The notes under the pieces are model-generated. The model was not told the DNA's origin and did no database searches. It saw nothing but the letters and a program-made list of their open reading frames with translations. Shown here piece after piece: positions 45,394 to 53,747 of a DNA stretch of 64,000 nt. Positions within the stretch are counted from its first letter, which is position 1; each line of letters opens with the position of its first letter. A program made the translations under genes and the position numbers. The stretch is from an uncultured Prevotellaceae bacterium (lineage in GTDB: Bacteria > Bacteroidota > Bacteroidia > Bacteroidales > Bacteroidaceae): positions 1 to 64,000 of the forward strand of contig ONKX01000021.1 of assembly GCA_900318555.1 (NCBI GenBank). The letters run 5' to 3'.

Positions 45394-46056
45394 ATGAAGA
45401 GAATTATCATACTAATCATGACGCTGACGACCCTGTTGATGACAGGATGCAAGTCGGAAAACGGAGATACGACACAGGTCATCGTGACCGATACCGTGCC
45501 GTCGCTCGTCATACAAATCCAAAAGTGTGCACGACTCTACACAACGGAATATCACATCCACAAAATCGTGACGCACAACGACATACTGAAACTGAAGGGC
45601 AACATACTTCGAAAGGATATTGACATCAAATTGCCGCTGGGCGAGCGCAAGATAGCGTTTCCTATGGATGCCACGCTGAAGGCGTACATCGACTTCTCCG
45701 ACTTCTCGGAAAGCAACATCGAACGCAGCGGTGACAAGATTACCATCCTACTGCCTGACCCCAAAGTGGTGATGACAAGTTCGAAAATCAATCGCAACGA
45801 GGTGAAGGAATACGTAGGGCTGACGCGCTCGTATTTTACCGACAAAGAACTGTCGTCGTACGAACAACAAGGTCGTCAGGCCATTCTGAACAGTGTGTCG
45901 CAACTGGGCATCAAGCAGACGGCACAGGAAAATGCCGCGCGCGTACTGGTGCCGATGCTGAGGGAAATGGGCTACAAAGAGGAGAACATCACCATTGCTT
46001 TCCGCAAGAGTCTGGACATTATGAAACTCATCAACTCTAACTTGGAACAGAAATGA
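45394..46056 (+). CDS. DUF4230-like lipoprotein
   Basis: A 220-aa lipoprotein: signal MKRIIILIMTLTTLLMTGC, lipid on Cys19. The body has CARLYTTEYHIHKIV, KIAFPMDATLKAYIDFSDF and ITILLPDPKVVMTSSKI, a beta-rich pattern typical of DUF4230, then a helical C-terminus. Function unknown. It overlaps the next DUF4230 gene by 4 nt (ATGA), so the two are co-translated and may pair in the envelope. Confidence 0.82.
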   Translation: MKRIIILIMTLTTLLMTGCKSENGDTTQVIVTDTVPSLVIQIQKCARLYTTEYHIHKIVTHNDILKLKGNILRKDIDIKLPLGERKIAFPMDATLKAYIDFSDFSESNIERSGDKITILLPDPKVVMTSSKINRNEVKEYVGLTRSYFTDKELSSYEQQGRQAILNSVSQLGIKQTAQENAARVLVPMLREMGYKEENITIAFRKSLDIMKLINSNLEQK

Positions 46057-46634
46057 AAATGAAATACAAACTGGCAGGTATTCTGGTTGCCGCCATCGTC
46101 GCACTGGCCGCGCTCTGGTGGCTCGTCAGCGGCATCAGCCAATCGGAAGTCACTCTGGACGTAAACCAAGAGATAGACCTGACGCCCGAACAGATTACAA
46201 GCATCGAGGCCATTGGCGAATGGGAGCTTCTGGCCATTGCCAACGAGGAACTGGTGGACACTACCCGCAAGGGATTTTTCAAGGACGATCATCTCGTACG
46301 CATCTACTACGGAACGGTGCGCCTGGGCATCGACATGAAAAACGTAGAGCAAGGATGGCTGCACACGGTTGGCGATTCCATCGTGGTGACACTCCCCCAG
46401 CCCGGCCTGTTGGACAAGAATTTCATTGACGAAGCAAGGACAAAGAGTTTCTTCGAAAGCGGAAAATGGTCGCATCAAGATCGCGACAAACTTTACCAGA
46501 AGGCTTACCGCCAGATGCTTGCCCATTGTCTGACGCCAGAGAATCTGCGAAGCGCTCGCGAGAACGGCGAAGCGCTGTTCACCAAAATGATGAAGAACAT
46601 GGGCTACGAACGAATCAGCGTACGTTGGAAGTAA
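46053..46634 (+). CDS. DUF4230-like membrane-anchored protein
   Basis: A 193-aa protein with an uncleaved N-terminal helix (LAGILVAAIVALAALWWLVSG) and periplasmic domain repeating the neighbour's pattern (WELLAIANEELVDTTRKG, RIYYGTVRLGIDM, SIVVTLPQPGLLDKNFI). No lipobox, so one partner is on a lipid anchor and one on a helix. Converges on trmO with 4 nt between stops. Confidence 0.8.
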   Translation: MKMKYKLAGILVAAIVALAALWWLVSGISQSEVTLDVNQEIDLTPEQITSIEAIGEWELLAIANEELVDTTRKGFFKDDHLVRIYYGTVRLGIDMKNVEQGWLHTVGDSIVVTLPQPGLLDKNFIDEARTKSFFESGKWSHQDRDKLYQKAYRQMLAHCLTPENLRSARENGEALFTKMMKNMGYERISVRWK

Positions 46635-46638
46635 GTGG

Positions 46639-47301
46639 TTAGAGGATTCCGAGGACGTAGAGCACGTTGCCCTCTACGCGGAAACGGACATCTCGCTCCA
46701 TGAACGGCATGCCGTATTCGCGTTCCTCGTCACGATGATAATGCGGACGCGGGTCGAGCGACAACAATTCGCGTAACACCCGCAGTTCGTCAGCGCCAAA
46801 CAATGCCTCATCGTCCGGACGCATCTCTACCTGCAAGCGCTGCCATTCGTGATTGTCGGTAAAGCCGCCGCGGGCGTCGGGATGACTGTCGGCATAAGCC
46901 AGATAAGGCTTGACATCATAGATGGGCGTCCCATCCATCAAATCGGCACCCATCACCTCAATAACGGCCTCGTCAACAAGAACCCGACTGATGCGCACGG
47001 AGGACAAACCCAGATTATTTGGACGGAACGGCGAGCGCGACGCCCAAACCCCTACTCTTTCGTTGCCACCCAGCAACGGCGGGCGCACCGTAGGATGCTT
47101 TTCCGCCTCTACATTCTCCGAGAACCCCCAGATGAGCCACAGGTAATCGAAAGCATCCATTCCACGCAGGGCTTCCGGACGGGCATAGCGTTCGGTAAAT
47201 TCAATGCGTCCGCGCAGTTCGCTGACGATGCCGCTCTGTCGAGGAACGCCGAATTTGGAAGTCAGCGGAGAGCGGAAATATGCCACAGGTTCGATAATCA
47301 T
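46639..47301 (-). CDS. trmO: tRNA (t6A37) N6-methyltransferase TrmO
   Basis: A 220-aa TrmO/TsaA protein with SAM-binding beta-barrel: PVAYFRSPLTSKFGVPRQSG at the N-terminus, DYLWLIWGF, RSPFRPNNLGLSSVRI and DLMDGTPIYDVKPYLAYAD. It methylates threonylcarbamoyladenosine in some tRNAs reading ACY codons. I used the ATG at 47301 because the -7 element TATCTTTG (47313-47306) ends 4 nt before it, making the message leaderless; the longer start lies upstream of that promoter. Confidence 0.9.
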   Translation of the reverse strand: MIIEPVAYFRSPLTSKFGVPRQSGIVSELRGRIEFTERYARPEALRGMDAFDYLWLIWGFSENVEAEKHPTVRPPLLGGNERVGVWASRSPFRPNNLGLSSVRISRVLVDEAVIEVMGADLMDGTPIYDVKPYLAYADSHPDARGGFTDNHEWQRLQVEMRPDDEALFGADELRVLRELLSLDPRPHYHRDEEREYGMPFMERDVRFRVEGNVLYVLGIL

Positions 47302-47321
47302 GGTGCAAAGATAGTAAATAA

Positions 47322-47412
47322 ACAGTTCATAGTTCATAATTATCACTTATTTAAACACTTTTAACTATAAAAACAAAAAACTATGAACTATGAACTATGA
47401 ACTATGAACTAA
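47322..47412. repeat. AGTTCATAGTTCAT / CTATGAACTATGAA inverted tracts between divergent genes
   Basis: Two GTTCATA units (47322-47337) and four reverse-complement ATGAACT units (47376-47412) flank the trmO/AI-2E intergenic space and replace both -33 regions. Confidence 0.88.
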
Positions 47413-47418
47413 ATTTCG

Positions 47419-47426
47419 TATCTTTG
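47419..47426 (+). promoter_or_regulatory. -7 element of the AI-2E transporter gene
   Basis: TATCTTTG ending 4 nt before the ATG; the message is probably leaderless. The -33 position lies in the GAACTAT repeat. Confidence 0.65.
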
Positions 47427-47430
47427 CAGC

Positions 47431-48528
47431 ATGGAACAAAAGAAAATAACATTTGACAGTTTCGTGCGTGGTTTTCTGGCCGTTATCGTCATCGCAGCCA
47501 TCATCATGTTGCTCAACAGACTCAGCGCCGTATTGCTACCCTTCTTCCTGGCGTGGCTCATCGCTTATCTGCTGTTTCCGCTGGTGAAATTCTTCCAGTA
47601 CAAATGCCGCATGAAGTTCCGCATTTTGGGCATTCTTAGCACTTTCATCGTCGTGGGAGCAGTGTTGACAGGACTGATGATACTGGTCATCCCGCCAGTG
47701 ATTGACGAAGCCATTCGCGTAAAAGAATTGGCAGAAATGTTTATCACCACCAACGAAAACCTCAGAAACATTCCCGACCTGATTGAGGATTTCATCCACG
47801 AACACCTCACCAAAGAAGACATCAAGGCACTCATCACGCAAGAAGGATTCATTGACACCGTCAAACAAAGCGTGCCCAAAATATGGAACATCCTGGCGCA
47901 GTCGCTGAACATCCTATCAAGCATGTTCTCGCTGACAATGGTCGTGCTCTACACGCTGTTCATACTGCTCGACTACGAAGACATATCGAACGGCTGGATT
48001 TCGTTCCTGCCACGACGCTACCGCCCGATAGCACGCAGACTCGTCGCTGACGTAGGTCAGGGCATGAACCTCTATTTCCGCGGACAGGGCTTGGTAGCAA
48101 CCTGCGTAGGCGTGTTGTTCAGCATCGGATTCCTCATCATCGATTTCCCCATGGCCATCGGATTGGGCCTGTTCATCGGACTGCTCAACATGGTGCCCTA
48201 TCTGCAGCTCGTAGGCTTCATTCCAACCATACTCTTGGCAGTAGTGAAAGCTGCCGACACAGGAGAGAGTTTCTGGATGATCATGCTCTCGGCACTCATC
48301 GTGTTTGCCGTCGTACAGACCATCCAGGACACCATCCTCACACCGAAAATCATGGGTCACGTCACAGGTCTCAACCCTGCCATCATCCTGCTGTCGCTCT
48401 CCATCTGGGGTTCGTTGTTGGGAATTCTGGGCATGGTCATTGCCCTGCCTATGACTACGCTGCTCGTCACTTACTATCAACGCTACGTCATTAAAAACAA
48501 GACAATAGAAAAAAGTAATAAATCTTAA
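47431..48528 (+). CDS. AI-2E family membrane transporter
   Basis: A 365-aa polytopic protein of the AI-2E/TqsA/YdiK family: membrane helices near 15-50, 62-92, 160-185, then 210-245, 245-275, 285-310 and 320-350, with a soluble region about 95-155. Conserved GLFIGLLNMVPYLQLVGFIP and VQTIQDTILTPKIMGHVTGLNP are family signatures. Substrate is uncertain; members include Na+/H+ antiporters and autoinducer-2 exporters. Confidence 0.88.
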   Translation: MEQKKITFDSFVRGFLAVIVIAAIIMLLNRLSAVLLPFFLAWLIAYLLFPLVKFFQYKCRMKFRILGILSTFIVVGAVLTGLMILVIPPVIDEAIRVKELAEMFITTNENLRNIPDLIEDFIHEHLTKEDIKALITQEGFIDTVKQSVPKIWNILAQSLNILSSMFSLTMVVLYTLFILLDYEDISNGWISFLPRRYRPIARRLVADVGQGMNLYFRGQGLVATCVGVLFSIGFLIIDFPMAIGLGLFIGLLNMVPYLQLVGFIPTILLAVVKAADTGESFWMIMLSALIVFAVVQTIQDTILTPKIMGHVTGLNPAIILLSLSIWGSLLGILGMVIALPMTTLLVTYYQRYVIKNKTIEKSNKS

Positions 48529-48533
48529 ATAAT

Positions 48534-48564
48534 TTTGCGTTTTGCGTACTAATTCGTACCTTTG
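48534..48564 (+). promoter_or_regulatory. Promoter of the sppA-lpxK-PNP-thiL operon
   Basis: TTTG (48534-48537), 19 nt, TACCTTTG (48557-48564). Confidence 0.72.
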
Positions 48565-48591
48565 CAAAATATAATCAATCTAAAAACAATT

Positions 48592-50367
48592 ATGAAAGAG
48601 TTTTTCAAGTACGTTCTTGCAACCGTTACAGGTATCATTCTGGTAGCCATTATCATGGGAATACTGGCAGCTATTTCGCTGGTAGGACTGGCCGCATCGA
48701 GTGCCAGCACAACCAATGTTGAGGACAATTCAGTGTTCGTCCTGTCACTCTCAGGAACGTTGAACGAACGCACAGCAGAGGATCCCCTGGCCTCGCTGAC
48801 TGGAGAAGTGAGCGAAAACATCGGACTGGACAAACTGCTGAATGCCATTAAAAAAGCTAAGGACAAAGAAGAAATCAAGGGTATTTACATCGAGGCCGGC
48901 CTGTTCTCGTCAGACACTCCCGCTTCGACGCACGCCATCCGCGAAGCCCTGCTCGACTTCAAGAAGAGCGGCAAGTGGATTGTGGCCTATGCCGACACCT
49001 ACGAGCAGTCCACCTATTATATATGTAGTGTCGCCGACAAGATTTTCCTAAACCCTGACGGCATGATTGACTGGCACGGACTGGCCTCGACGCCGTATTT
49101 CGTAAAGGACCTTCTGGCCAAGTTTGGCGTGAAATATCAGCTTTGCAAGGTGGGCAAATACAAGAGCGCACCCGAAATGATGACTGCCGACGGCATGAGC
49201 GAGCCCAACCGTGAGCAGGTGACTGCTTACATCAACGGCATCTGGGAGGTCATGCTGAAAGACGTCTCTGACAGCCGTAAGATTCCCGTCGATTCGCTGA
49301 ATGCCTATGCCGACCGTTTCGTAGCGCTGGCTGAGCCCGAGGACTACGTCAAGATGAAGATGGTGGACAAGCTGATATACACCGACGAGGTGAAAGGTGA
49401 AGTCAAGAAGATGTTGAAGATTGACGAGAAGGACGATATCAACCAGCTGACACTGGCTGATATGGAAGGCGTGAAAGGCAAGAAAAACGAGGGCGAACAG
49501 ATTGCCGTCTATTACGCCTACGGCGAAATCGTCGACTCTGAGACTGGCAGCGTGATGGATACCGAACACAACATCGTGGCAAATACCGTCTGCAAGGATC
49601 TGGAGAAACTGATGAACGACGACAACGTGAAGGCTGTCGTGCTGCGCGTCAACTCGCCTGGCGGTTCGGCCTATGCCTCTGAGCAAATCTGGCGCGCCGT
49701 TACCAACCTCAAGGCCAAGAAGCCCGTCGTTGTTTCCATGGGTGGCTATGCTGCCTCTGGCGGCTACTACATCAGCTGTGCAGCCAACTACATTGTCTCC
49801 GAGCCTACTACCATCACCGGCTCTATCGGCATCTTCGGCATGTTCCCCGACTTCAGCGGACTGCTTACCGATAAGCTCGGCGTGAAGTTCGACGAGGTGA
49901 AGACCAACAAGCACGCTGCCTTCGGCACAGTGGCTCGTCCGTTCAATGCAGAGGAAATGGCTCTGCTCGAACAGTATATCGGTCGCGGCTATAACCTCTT
50001 CCGCAAGCGCGTAGCCGACGGTCGCCAGCAGTCTATCGAGCAGATTGAGGAAATTGCCCAGGGCCGCGTATGGCTCGGCAACGACGCCCTGAAAATCAAG
50101 CTCGTCGACGAAATCGGCGGTCTCGACAAAGCCATCGCGAAAGCTGCCAGTCTGGCCAAGGTCAGCCAGTATCACGCCACGAGCTATCCTGAGGAACAGA
50201 GCTGGTGGAGCAATCTGCTCGACCAAGCCACATCCAGCAACAACTATCTGGACGAACAGCTGCAGGCAACGCTGGGCGAATACTACGAGCCGTTCAAGTT
50301 CGTCAAGAACATGAACCGCCAGAGCGCCATTCAGGCTCGCATGCCCTATTACGTGAATATCAAATAA
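48592..50367 (+). CDS. sppA: Signal peptide peptidase SppA, 67K type
   Basis: A 591-aa membrane-anchored Ser/Lys protease starting MKEFFKYVLATVTG; an earlier TTG overlaps the promoter. One N-terminal membrane helix (about 7-33), then two tandem SppA domains. The catalytic Lys is in VGKYKSAPE of the first domain and the Ser in YAASGGYYIS of the second. It degrades leftover signal peptides. lpxK follows after a 42-nt repeat-filled gap. Confidence 0.93.
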   Translation: MKEFFKYVLATVTGIILVAIIMGILAAISLVGLAASSASTTNVEDNSVFVLSLSGTLNERTAEDPLASLTGEVSENIGLDKLLNAIKKAKDKEEIKGIYIEAGLFSSDTPASTHAIREALLDFKKSGKWIVAYADTYEQSTYYICSVADKIFLNPDGMIDWHGLASTPYFVKDLLAKFGVKYQLCKVGKYKSAPEMMTADGMSEPNREQVTAYINGIWEVMLKDVSDSRKIPVDSLNAYADRFVALAEPEDYVKMKMVDKLIYTDEVKGEVKKMLKIDEKDDINQLTLADMEGVKGKKNEGEQIAVYYAYGEIVDSETGSVMDTEHNIVANTVCKDLEKLMNDDNVKAVVLRVNSPGGSAYASEQIWRAVTNLKAKKPVVVSMGGYAASGGYYISCAANYIVSEPTTITGSIGIFGMFPDFSGLLTDKLGVKFDEVKTNKHAAFGTVARPFNAEEMALLEQYIGRGYNLFRKRVADGRQQSIEQIEEIAQGRVWLGNDALKIKLVDEIGGLDKAIAKAASLAKVSQYHATSYPEEQSWWSNLLDQATSSNNYLDEQLQATLGEYYEPFKFVKNMNRQSAIQARMPYYVNIK

Positions 50368-50405
50368 TTCGAAATCCCGAAATTCCGGAATACCGAAATA
50401 ACGAA
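50368..50405. repeat. CCGAAAT(A/T) short-repeat tract between sppA and lpxK
   Basis: Four (C)GAAATCC / CCGAAATA units with about 9-10 nt period fill the gap. Confidence 0.82.
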
Positions 50406-50409
50406 AAAT

Positions 50410-51582
50410 ATGGAGGGTGATTTCATCAAAATCAACAAAAAGCTGCTTCCGCTAAGCTGGTGCTACGGACTGGCCGTCAAGCTGCGCAATTTCCTGTTCG
50501 AGACAGGGGCGCTGAAGTCGCGGTCGTTCAGTATACCCGTCATTGCGGTGGGTAACATCACCGTCGGCGGAACCGGCAAAACCCCTCACGTAGAATATCT
50601 GGCCGACTTGCTGAAGGACCAGTTCAATGTGGCTGTCCTCAGTCGCGGCTACAAGCGTAAGAGCAAGGGATTCATCATCGCTCAGCCCGACACCGCCATG
50701 CGCGACATTGGCGACGAGCCCTACCAGATGAAGCAGAAATTCCCCTCTGTGACCATTGCCGTCGATAAAAACCGCTGTCACGGCATCGACACATTGATGG
50801 AAAACGATAAGGATCTCGATGTCATACTGCTCGACGACGCCTTCCAGCACCGTTACGTCAAGCCCGGCATCAACATCCTGCTGGTGGACTATCACCGGCT
50901 CATCATCTACGACACGCTGTTACCCGCAGGGCGCCTGCGCGAACCGCTCCAAGGCAAGGACCGTGCCGACATCGTCATCGTGACGAAATGTCCTAAGGAC
51001 ATGAAACCCATGGAGTATCGCGTCATCACGAAGGCCATGAGCCTCTATCCCTACCAGCGGCTCTATTTCTCTACGCTCGACTACGACGCCCTGAAGCCCG
51101 TCTTCAAGGCTGGTGGCGCTGGGAGAAAGATGCTCAGCGAACTGTCGGACTACCACACCCTCTTGCTTACGGGCATTGGTTCGCCACAGCAATTGGAGCA
51201 CGACCTCGCGCCATTCATTCCTCACATCTCGCCACTCAATTTTCCCGACCATCATCAGTTCTGCAAGAAGGACATCCAGCTCATCAATGAGACCTTCGCG
51301 GCCATGCCGTCGCCGAAGTGCATCATCACCACCGAGAAGGATGTTACGCGACTGAAAACCGTCGAAGGACTGAGCGACGAAGTCAGAAAGAATCTTTATG
51401 TATTACCTGTCCGCATCACTTTCTTGCAGGATCAGGAAGAAATGTTTAACCAACAAATTATAGGCTATGTACGAAAAAATTCAAGAAACAGCATCCTGGC
51501 TCAAGGCAAGGATGAAGACAAGTCCAAAGACAGCGATTATTCTGGGAACAGGCCTCGGACAATTAGCTTCCGAAATAACTGA
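50410..51582 (+). CDS. lpxK: Tetraacyldisaccharide 4'-kinase
   Basis: A 390-aa inner-membrane-associated kinase of lipid A synthesis. P-loop VGNITVGGTGKTPHVEYLA, the LSRGYKRKSKGF segment and LLDDAFQHRYVKPG with the catalytic Asp. Its last 38 codons lie in the PNP gene: the two reading frames overlap by 116 nt. The tail (YVRKNSRNSILAQGKDEDKS and on) is hydrophilic and probably dispensable for the fold. Confidence 0.93.
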   Translation: MEGDFIKINKKLLPLSWCYGLAVKLRNFLFETGALKSRSFSIPVIAVGNITVGGTGKTPHVEYLADLLKDQFNVAVLSRGYKRKSKGFIIAQPDTAMRDIGDEPYQMKQKFPSVTIAVDKNRCHGIDTLMENDKDLDVILLDDAFQHRYVKPGINILLVDYHRLIIYDTLLPAGRLREPLQGKDRADIVIVTKCPKDMKPMEYRVITKAMSLYPYQRLYFSTLDYDALKPVFKAGGAGRKMLSELSDYHTLLLTGIGSPQQLEHDLAPFIPHISPLNFPDHHQFCKKDIQLINETFAAMPSPKCIITTEKDVTRLKTVEGLSDEVRKNLYVLPVRITFLQDQEEMFNQQIIGYVRKNSRNSILAQGKDEDKSKDSDYSGNRPRTISFRNN

Positions 51583-52279
51583 CACGCTCGAGTTCCCCTA
51601 TAGCGAAATCCCCAACTTCCCCGTTTCAACCGTCGAAGGACATAGCGGCAAGCTCATCTTCGGCAAACTCGGGGGCGTCGACATCATGGCCATGCAGGGC
51701 CGATTCCACTACTACGAGGGCTACAACATGAAGGAGGTGACGTTCCCCGTTCGTGTCATGTACGAATTGGGCATCAAGACGCTCTTCGTCTCCAACGCTG
51801 CCGGCGGCATGAACCCCGCTTTCAAGATTGGCGACCTCATGGTCATCACCGACCACATCAATTTCTTCCCCGAGCATCCCCTGCGCGGCAAGAACTTCCC
51901 CACAGGTCCACGCTTCCCGGATATGCACGAAGCCTACGACCACGAACTCATCAATCTCGCCACACAGATTGCCAAGGAAAGGAAGATTCGTCTGGTTTAC
52001 GGCGTGTACATCGGTGTGACTGGTCCTACCTTCGAAACTCCCGCAGAATATCGCATGTATCGCACCCTCGGCGGCGACACCGTCGGCATGTCCACCGTGC
52101 CTGAGGTCATCGTGGCTCACCACTGCGGCATCAAGACCTTCGGCATCAGCGTCGTCACCGACCTGGGCGGCTTCGACAATCCCGTTGAGGTTAGCCACGA
52201 GGAGGTTCAGGAGGCTGCCGACAAGGCTCAGCCCATCATGACGGAAATCATGCGCGAAATGATCAAGCGCACCGCCTAA
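51467..52279 (+). CDS. Purine-nucleoside phosphorylase, trimeric type
   Basis: A 270-aa enzyme splitting inosine/guanosine with phosphate. Motifs: ILGTGLGQLASEI (phosphate site), VEGHSGKLIFG, MQGRFHYYEGY, LFVSNAAGGMNP, GPTFETPAEYRMYR, GMSTVPEVIVAHHCG, and VVTDLGGFDNP with specificity residues. MYEKIQETASWLKAR is the normal N-terminus, so the overlap with lpxK is real rather than a start error. Confidence 0.93.
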   Translation: MYEKIQETASWLKARMKTSPKTAIILGTGLGQLASEITDTLEFPYSEIPNFPVSTVEGHSGKLIFGKLGGVDIMAMQGRFHYYEGYNMKEVTFPVRVMYELGIKTLFVSNAAGGMNPAFKIGDLMVITDHINFFPEHPLRGKNFPTGPRFPDMHEAYDHELINLATQIAKERKIRLVYGVYIGVTGPTFETPAEYRMYRTLGGDTVGMSTVPEVIVAHHCGIKTFGISVVTDLGGFDNPVEVSHEEVQEAADKAQPIMTEIMREMIKRTA

Positions 52280-52323
52280 TCGAGTGTGTTGCGGTTCTCC
52301 CGCAACAAAAAAAAACAAAATTA

Positions 52324-53466
52324 ATGGAAATAGCAAAATTAGGAGAATTCGGTTTGATTGACCGCCTGACTGCGGACATCAAACCCAACAACGAATCAAC
52401 AAAGTACGGCGTAGGCGACGACTGCGCCGTACTTCACTATCCCGACTCAGAGGTCCTCGTCACCACCGACATGCTCATGGAGGGCGTGCATTTCGACCTC
52501 ACATACATCGACCTGCAACACCTCGGATGGAAGTCGGCAATGGTCAACATCAGCGACATCTTTGCCATGAACGGCACACCGCGACAGATGACCGTCTCGC
52601 TGGCCATCAGCAAGCGCTTCACCGTTGAAGACCTCGAGCAGTTCTACTCCGGACTGCGCATGGCCTGCGACAAATGGGGCGTCGACATCGTCGGAGGCGA
52701 CACTACGTCAAGCTACACCGGACTGGCCATCAGCATTACCTGCATCGGCGAAGCCCGCAAGGAGGACATCGTCTATCGCAACGGAGCCCGCGAGACCGAC
52801 CTCGTCTGCGTCTCAGGCGACCTCGGAGCCGCCTACATGGGCCTCCAGCTCCTCGAGCGTGAAAAAGCCGTCTATTACCAAATGGTGGACGAAGCGAAGC
52901 GTAAGAGCGTGGCTGGCGGTTCCGCCGCCAGCATGAAGTCCGTCACAGTTCCCGCAGGTTCACCTGCGGGTGTCATCCCCGACTTCTCTGACCAGTGGTC
53001 AGAGTGTGGCGTTGCATTCCAGCCCGACTTCTCCGGCAAGGAATACCTCCTCCAGCGCCAGCTGAAGACCGAGGCCCGCGGCGACATCATCCAACGCCTG
53101 CGCGAGGCCGGCATCCGCCCCACCGCCATGATGGACATCAGCGACGGACTGTCCTCCGAACTCATGCACATCTGCAAGCAGAGCCACGTAGGCTGCCGCA
53201 TCTTCGAGAAGCAAATCCCCATCGACTATCAGACCGCCGTGATGGCCGAAGAACTCAACATGAACGTCACCACCTGCGCACTCAATGGCGGCGAGGACTA
53301 CGAACTGCTGTTCACCGTCCCCATTGGCGACCATGCGAAGATTCAGGAAATCGACGACGTACGGCTCATCGGCCACATCACCCACGAGAGTCTCGGACAG
53401 GTGCTCGTCACCCGCGACGACCAGGAATTCGAGCTAAAAGCACAAGGTTGGGTACATCTGAAATAA
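52324..53466 (+). CDS. thiL: Thiamine-monophosphate kinase with a palindromic in-frame insert
   Basis: A 380-aa PurM-fold kinase making thiamine pyrophosphate. GVGDDCAVL, EGVHFDL, VGGDTTSS, ISDGLSSEL and LNGGEDYELLFTV are standard. Between LEREKAVYYQM and GKEYLLQRQLKTEAR it has an extra stretch of about 35-40 residues (KRKSVAGGSAASMKS ... FSDQWSECGVA) encoded by three different palindromes at 52912-53004. Relatives have a short loop here. The insert keeps the frame and probably forms a surface loop. Confidence 0.92.
   Translation: MEIAKLGEFGLIDRLTADIKPNNESTKYGVGDDCAVLHYPDSEVLVTTDMLMEGVHFDLTYIDLQHLGWKSAMVNISDIFAMNGTPRQMTVSLAISKRFTVEDLEQFYSGLRMACDKWGVDIVGGDTTSSYTGLAISITCIGEARKEDIVYRNGARETDLVCVSGDLGAAYMGLQLLEREKAVYYQMVDEAKRKSVAGGSAASMKSVTVPAGSPAGVIPDFSDQWSECGVAFQPDFSGKEYLLQRQLKTEARGDIIQRLREAGIRPTAMMDISDGLSSELMHICKQSHVGCRIFEKQIPIDYQTAVMAEELNMNVTTCALNGGEDYELLFTVPIGDHAKIQEIDDVRLIGHITHESLGQVLVTRDDQEFELKAQGWVHLK
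52912..53004. repeat. Three successive palindromes inserted in thiL
   Basis: GCTGGCGG...CCGCCgCCAGC (52912-52932, imperfect), CCCGCAGGT-TC-ACCTGCGGG (52951-52970, perfect) and CTCTGACCA-G-TGGTCAGAG (52986-53004, perfect). Their sequences differ, so they are not one duplicated element. Confidence 0.82.
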
Positions 53467-53514
53467 GGGAAAACGCCTAAAATCGGCCACTTTTCAAAAA
53501 AAAATCAGGAAAAG

Positions 53515-53546
53515 TTTGGCCGATTCATTTTTTCTTCGTACCTTTG
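53515..53546 (+). promoter_or_regulatory. Promoter of tRNA-Phe
   Basis: TTTG (53515-53518), 20 nt, TACCTTTG (53539-53546). Confidence 0.85.
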
Positions 53547-53585
53547 CACCCGCAAATAAGGAAAAGCGTTCTTTTATAACATGTT

Positions 53586-53658
53586 GGTGCCTTAGCTCAG
53601 TTGGTAGAGCATCGGACTGAAAATCCGTGTGTCCCCGGTTCGATTCCTGGAGGTACCA
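53586..53658 (+). tRNA. tRNA-Phe (GAA)
   Basis: Acceptor stem GGTGCCT/AGGTACC, D-arm AGCTCAGTTGGTAGAGC, anticodon stem CGGAC/GTCCG-like with loop CTGAAAA (anticodon GAA), T-loop GGTTCGATTCC, discriminator A. CCA is not encoded. One isolated tRNA with its own promoter. Confidence 0.95.
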
Positions 53659-53683
53659 CTTTCCTCCTTTCATTATGAACCCC

Positions 53684-53728
53684 AGAGGTGAGAGGCGAGA
53701 GGTGAGAGGTAAGAGGTGAGAGGTAAGA
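53684..53728. repeat. GAGGTGAGAG short-repeat tract
   Basis: Five AGAGGTGAG/AGAGGTAAG units between tRNA-Phe and the pantothenate kinase gene; the same family is inside the P-ATPase gene. Confidence 0.9.
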
Positions 53729-53747
53729 ATAATAAATAATAAGGTAT

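Noticed and set aside
49048-50226. 392-codon frame antisense to sppA
   Set aside because: Shadow of sppA; no promoter or family resemblance.
52288-52306. GTTGCGG-TTCTC-CCGCAAC hairpin after the PNP gene as an intrinsic terminator
   Set aside because: Followed by A, not T, on the plus strand; thiL starts 18 nt later and is probably co-transcribed. More likely another short palindrome.
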